Below are positions 5,557-5,670 of a DNA stretch of 5,670 nucleotides, in pieces. Positions within the stretch are counted from its first letter, which is position 1, and the number at the start of each line of letters is the position of its first letter. The notes under the pieces were generated by a model, which saw only the letters and a list, made by a program, of their open reading frames with translations, was not told the origin of the DNA and did no database searches. The position numbers and the translations under genes are program-made. This DNA is from JAZDIU01 sp043804635 (GTDB lineage: Bacteria; Chloroflexota; Dehalococcoidia; Dehalococcoidales; UBA2162): positions 1 to 5,670 of the forward strand of contig JAZDIU010000021.1 in the NCBI GenBank assembly GCA_043804635.1, read 5' to 3'.

Positions 5557-5670
5557 ATGGGAGTTCGTCCAATTCGTAAAGTCCCGGAGCCGGTGTTACG
5601 GCAGAAATCGAAGCAGGTGGGGCCTGTCGACGGCTCTATCAACCGGCTGATTGACGATATGCTGGAGACG
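5557..5670 (+). CDS. def: Peptide deformylase, 3'-partial
   Basis: Peptide deformylase is a metal-dependent hydrolase that removes the formyl group from the initiator methionine of nascent proteins. Only the first 38 codons are in the window, open to the right edge. The N-terminus MGVRPIRKVPEPVLRQKSKQ, followed at residues 29-38 by NRLIDDMLET, matches the family pattern of a beta strand 'I..vpdpvLr.ka..v' then 'l..dM.eTM'. The three diagnostic motifs (GxGxAAxQ, EGCLS, HExDH) lie beyond the window, so activity cannot be confirmed. The start is fixed by the family N-terminus and the promoter immediately upstream. Adjacency to priA is a common bacterial arrangement. Confidence 0.92.
   Translation, partial: MGVRPIRKVPEPVLRQKSKQVGPVDGSINRLIDDMLET

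Noticed and set aside
1..5670. A new defence, mobile or biosynthetic system
   Set aside because: All four identified genes apart from the DUF362 protein are standard housekeeping genes, and no transposase, integrase, nuclease or toxin signature is present.

Overview
The window is a bacterial housekeeping segment. By eye it has mid-range GC content, and all recognisable genes lie on the + strand. Five coding regions are present: the 3'-truncated-in-view body of a DUF362-family protein (its 5' end lies outside the window), trmD, rplS, priA, and the first 38 codons of def. The priA-def adjacency, the long PriA with an extra winged-helix-like segment, the L19 with an added C-terminal tail, and intergenic repeats of the 'TCATTCTGG / TTCGCTTCGCTCAG' kind fit an anaerobic Chloroflexota, Dehalococcoidia-like organism. 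This placement is an inference from style and gene order and has not been tested by search.

Layout. Positions 2-1108 hold the DUF362 gene, followed by a perfect 10-bp GAAA-loop hairpin that is probably its 3' end. Positions 1109-1600 are a long non-coding gap. It contains two imperfect palindromic repeats, a short tandem repeat, a near-consensus sigma-70 promoter (1337-1366) with no convincing gene behind it, an AT-rich stretch with alternative pairings, and a second promoter lying directly against trmD. Positions 1601-2917 are a two-gene unit: trmD (tRNA m1G37 methyltransferase) and rplS (ribosomal protein L19), 18 bp apart. L19 has a roughly 75-residue tail containing seven consecutive 7-residue KP..(x)EV repeats. 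Positions 2918-3074 are a non-coding gap filled mostly by another palindrome-bounded repeat. Positions 3075-5501 are priA (primosomal helicase, complete). A 55-bp AT-rich gap with a TATAAT promoter leads into def (peptide deformylase), which is cut by the window end.

How the genes relate. trmD and rplS serve translation (reading-frame maintenance and the large ribosomal subunit), def removes the N-terminal formyl group from nascent proteins, and priA restarts stalled replication forks. No defence system, mobile element, CRISPR array or biosynthetic cluster is visible. The most interesting non-routine signals are the repeat tail on L19, the probable leaderless geometry of trmD and def (with the -10 box only 8-10 bases before the ATG and no Shine-Dalgarno sequence), and the orphan promoter upstream of trmD.
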